Of a stretch of 48,487 bases of DNA, positions 48,448 to 48,487 are shown piece after piece. The stretch's first letter is position 1. The number at the start of each line of letters is the position of its first letter. The stretch is taken from NCBI RefSeq assembly GCF_003385235.1, contig NZ_PQIA01000069.1:1-48487 (forward strand), read 5' to 3'. The notes below the pieces were generated by a model. That model was not told the origin of the DNA and ran no database searches. It saw only the letters and a list, made by a program, of their open reading frames with translations. Made by a program: the position numbers and the translations under genes. Source of the DNA: Amycolatopsis circi. GTDB lineage: Bacteria; Actinomycetota; Actinomycetes; Mycobacteriales; Pseudonocardiaceae.

Positions 48448-48487
48448 TCCGCCCCACCCGACCAAAACCCACCCCGCGCCCCCACTC

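Larger units (their letters stand above)
47870..48487. other. Non-coding, repeat-rich right end of the window
   Basis: About 620 bp without a convincing gene. Open frames here have low-complexity Pro/Arg/Thr-rich translations with no domain. It holds CTTCGCGTTTC short direct repeats near 47895-47930, degenerate ~65-bp tandem repeats (48179-48330) and the cobK-like fragment at 48344. C is strongly favoured on this strand in the last 300 bp. Confidence 0.5.

Noticed and set aside
1..48487. CRISPR arrays, tRNA and rRNA genes
   Set aside because: No regularly spaced direct repeats with unique spacers, and no cloverleaf or rRNA core sequences noticed; the tandem repeats found have no spacers. A tRNA/CRISPR scan would be decisive.

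Overview
The window is high-GC actinobacterial DNA and most likely comes from a Pseudonocardiaceae chromosome, probably Amycolatopsis. This placement is inference. It rests on the GC-rich codon use, frequent GTG starts, an Emb-type arabinosyltransferase (arabinan cell wall), the aerobic cobalamin gene set, and two families of long extragenic palindromes that I associate with that genus from memory.

Layout. Positions 1-600 hold the 3' end of an IS30-family element, which abuts half of an extragenic palindrome, and then several more copies of such repeats. Positions 603-2567 carry an APH-like phosphotransferase, a small Cys-containing protein and a YigZ/IMPACT protein. Positions 3123-9199 are gltB and gltD (glutamate synthase), preceded by a 555-bp leader. 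Positions 9437-13374 form a catabolic-looking cassette of amidohydrolase and MHS-type MFS transporter, divergent from a LysR regulator. Positions 13423-17917 hold a tiny ORF, a membrane protein with a Nudix-like signature, an unknown 154-residue protein, a NarL-type two-component pair and a DUF4190-like membrane protein.

From 17922 to 47809 the window is dominated by late and middle aerobic cobalamin (B12) genes in several transcription units: cbiB-cobQ (-); cobU-cobT-cobS (+); chlI/D-like chelatase-cobO-cobB-cobC-like aminotransferase (-); cobL-cobM-Gfo/Idh/MocA oxidoreductase-cobK-bluB (+, every junction a 4-bp overlap) followed at once by an emb arabinosyltransferase; cobG-cobH-cobIJ (-); and cobN (+) behind a clear cobalamin riboswitch. 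Together these cover C20/C17/C11/C5,15 methylation, precorrin-3B formation, ring reduction, methyl migration, a,c-amidation, cobalt insertion, adenosylation, the remaining amidations, aminopropanol attachment, lower-ligand synthesis and nucleotide loop assembly. I do not see cobA, cobF (precorrin-6A synthase) or cobR here.

Other genes sit inside the cob region: a small operon with a decayed gene, a Tat-lipoprotein glycosidase-like protein, a MarR/membrane-protein pair with two palindromic operators, and an ABC-2 exporter with an XRE regulator. Past cobN the last ~680 bp hold a hairpin, degenerate tandem repeats and a 104-bp gapless fragment of a second cobK-like sequence.

The observations I consider most worth following are the oxidoreductase locked into the cobM-cobK overlap chain, the emb gene attached to bluB, the operator-like palindromes, the IS30/palindrome junction, the in-place nonsense pseudogene and the displaced cobK fragment.
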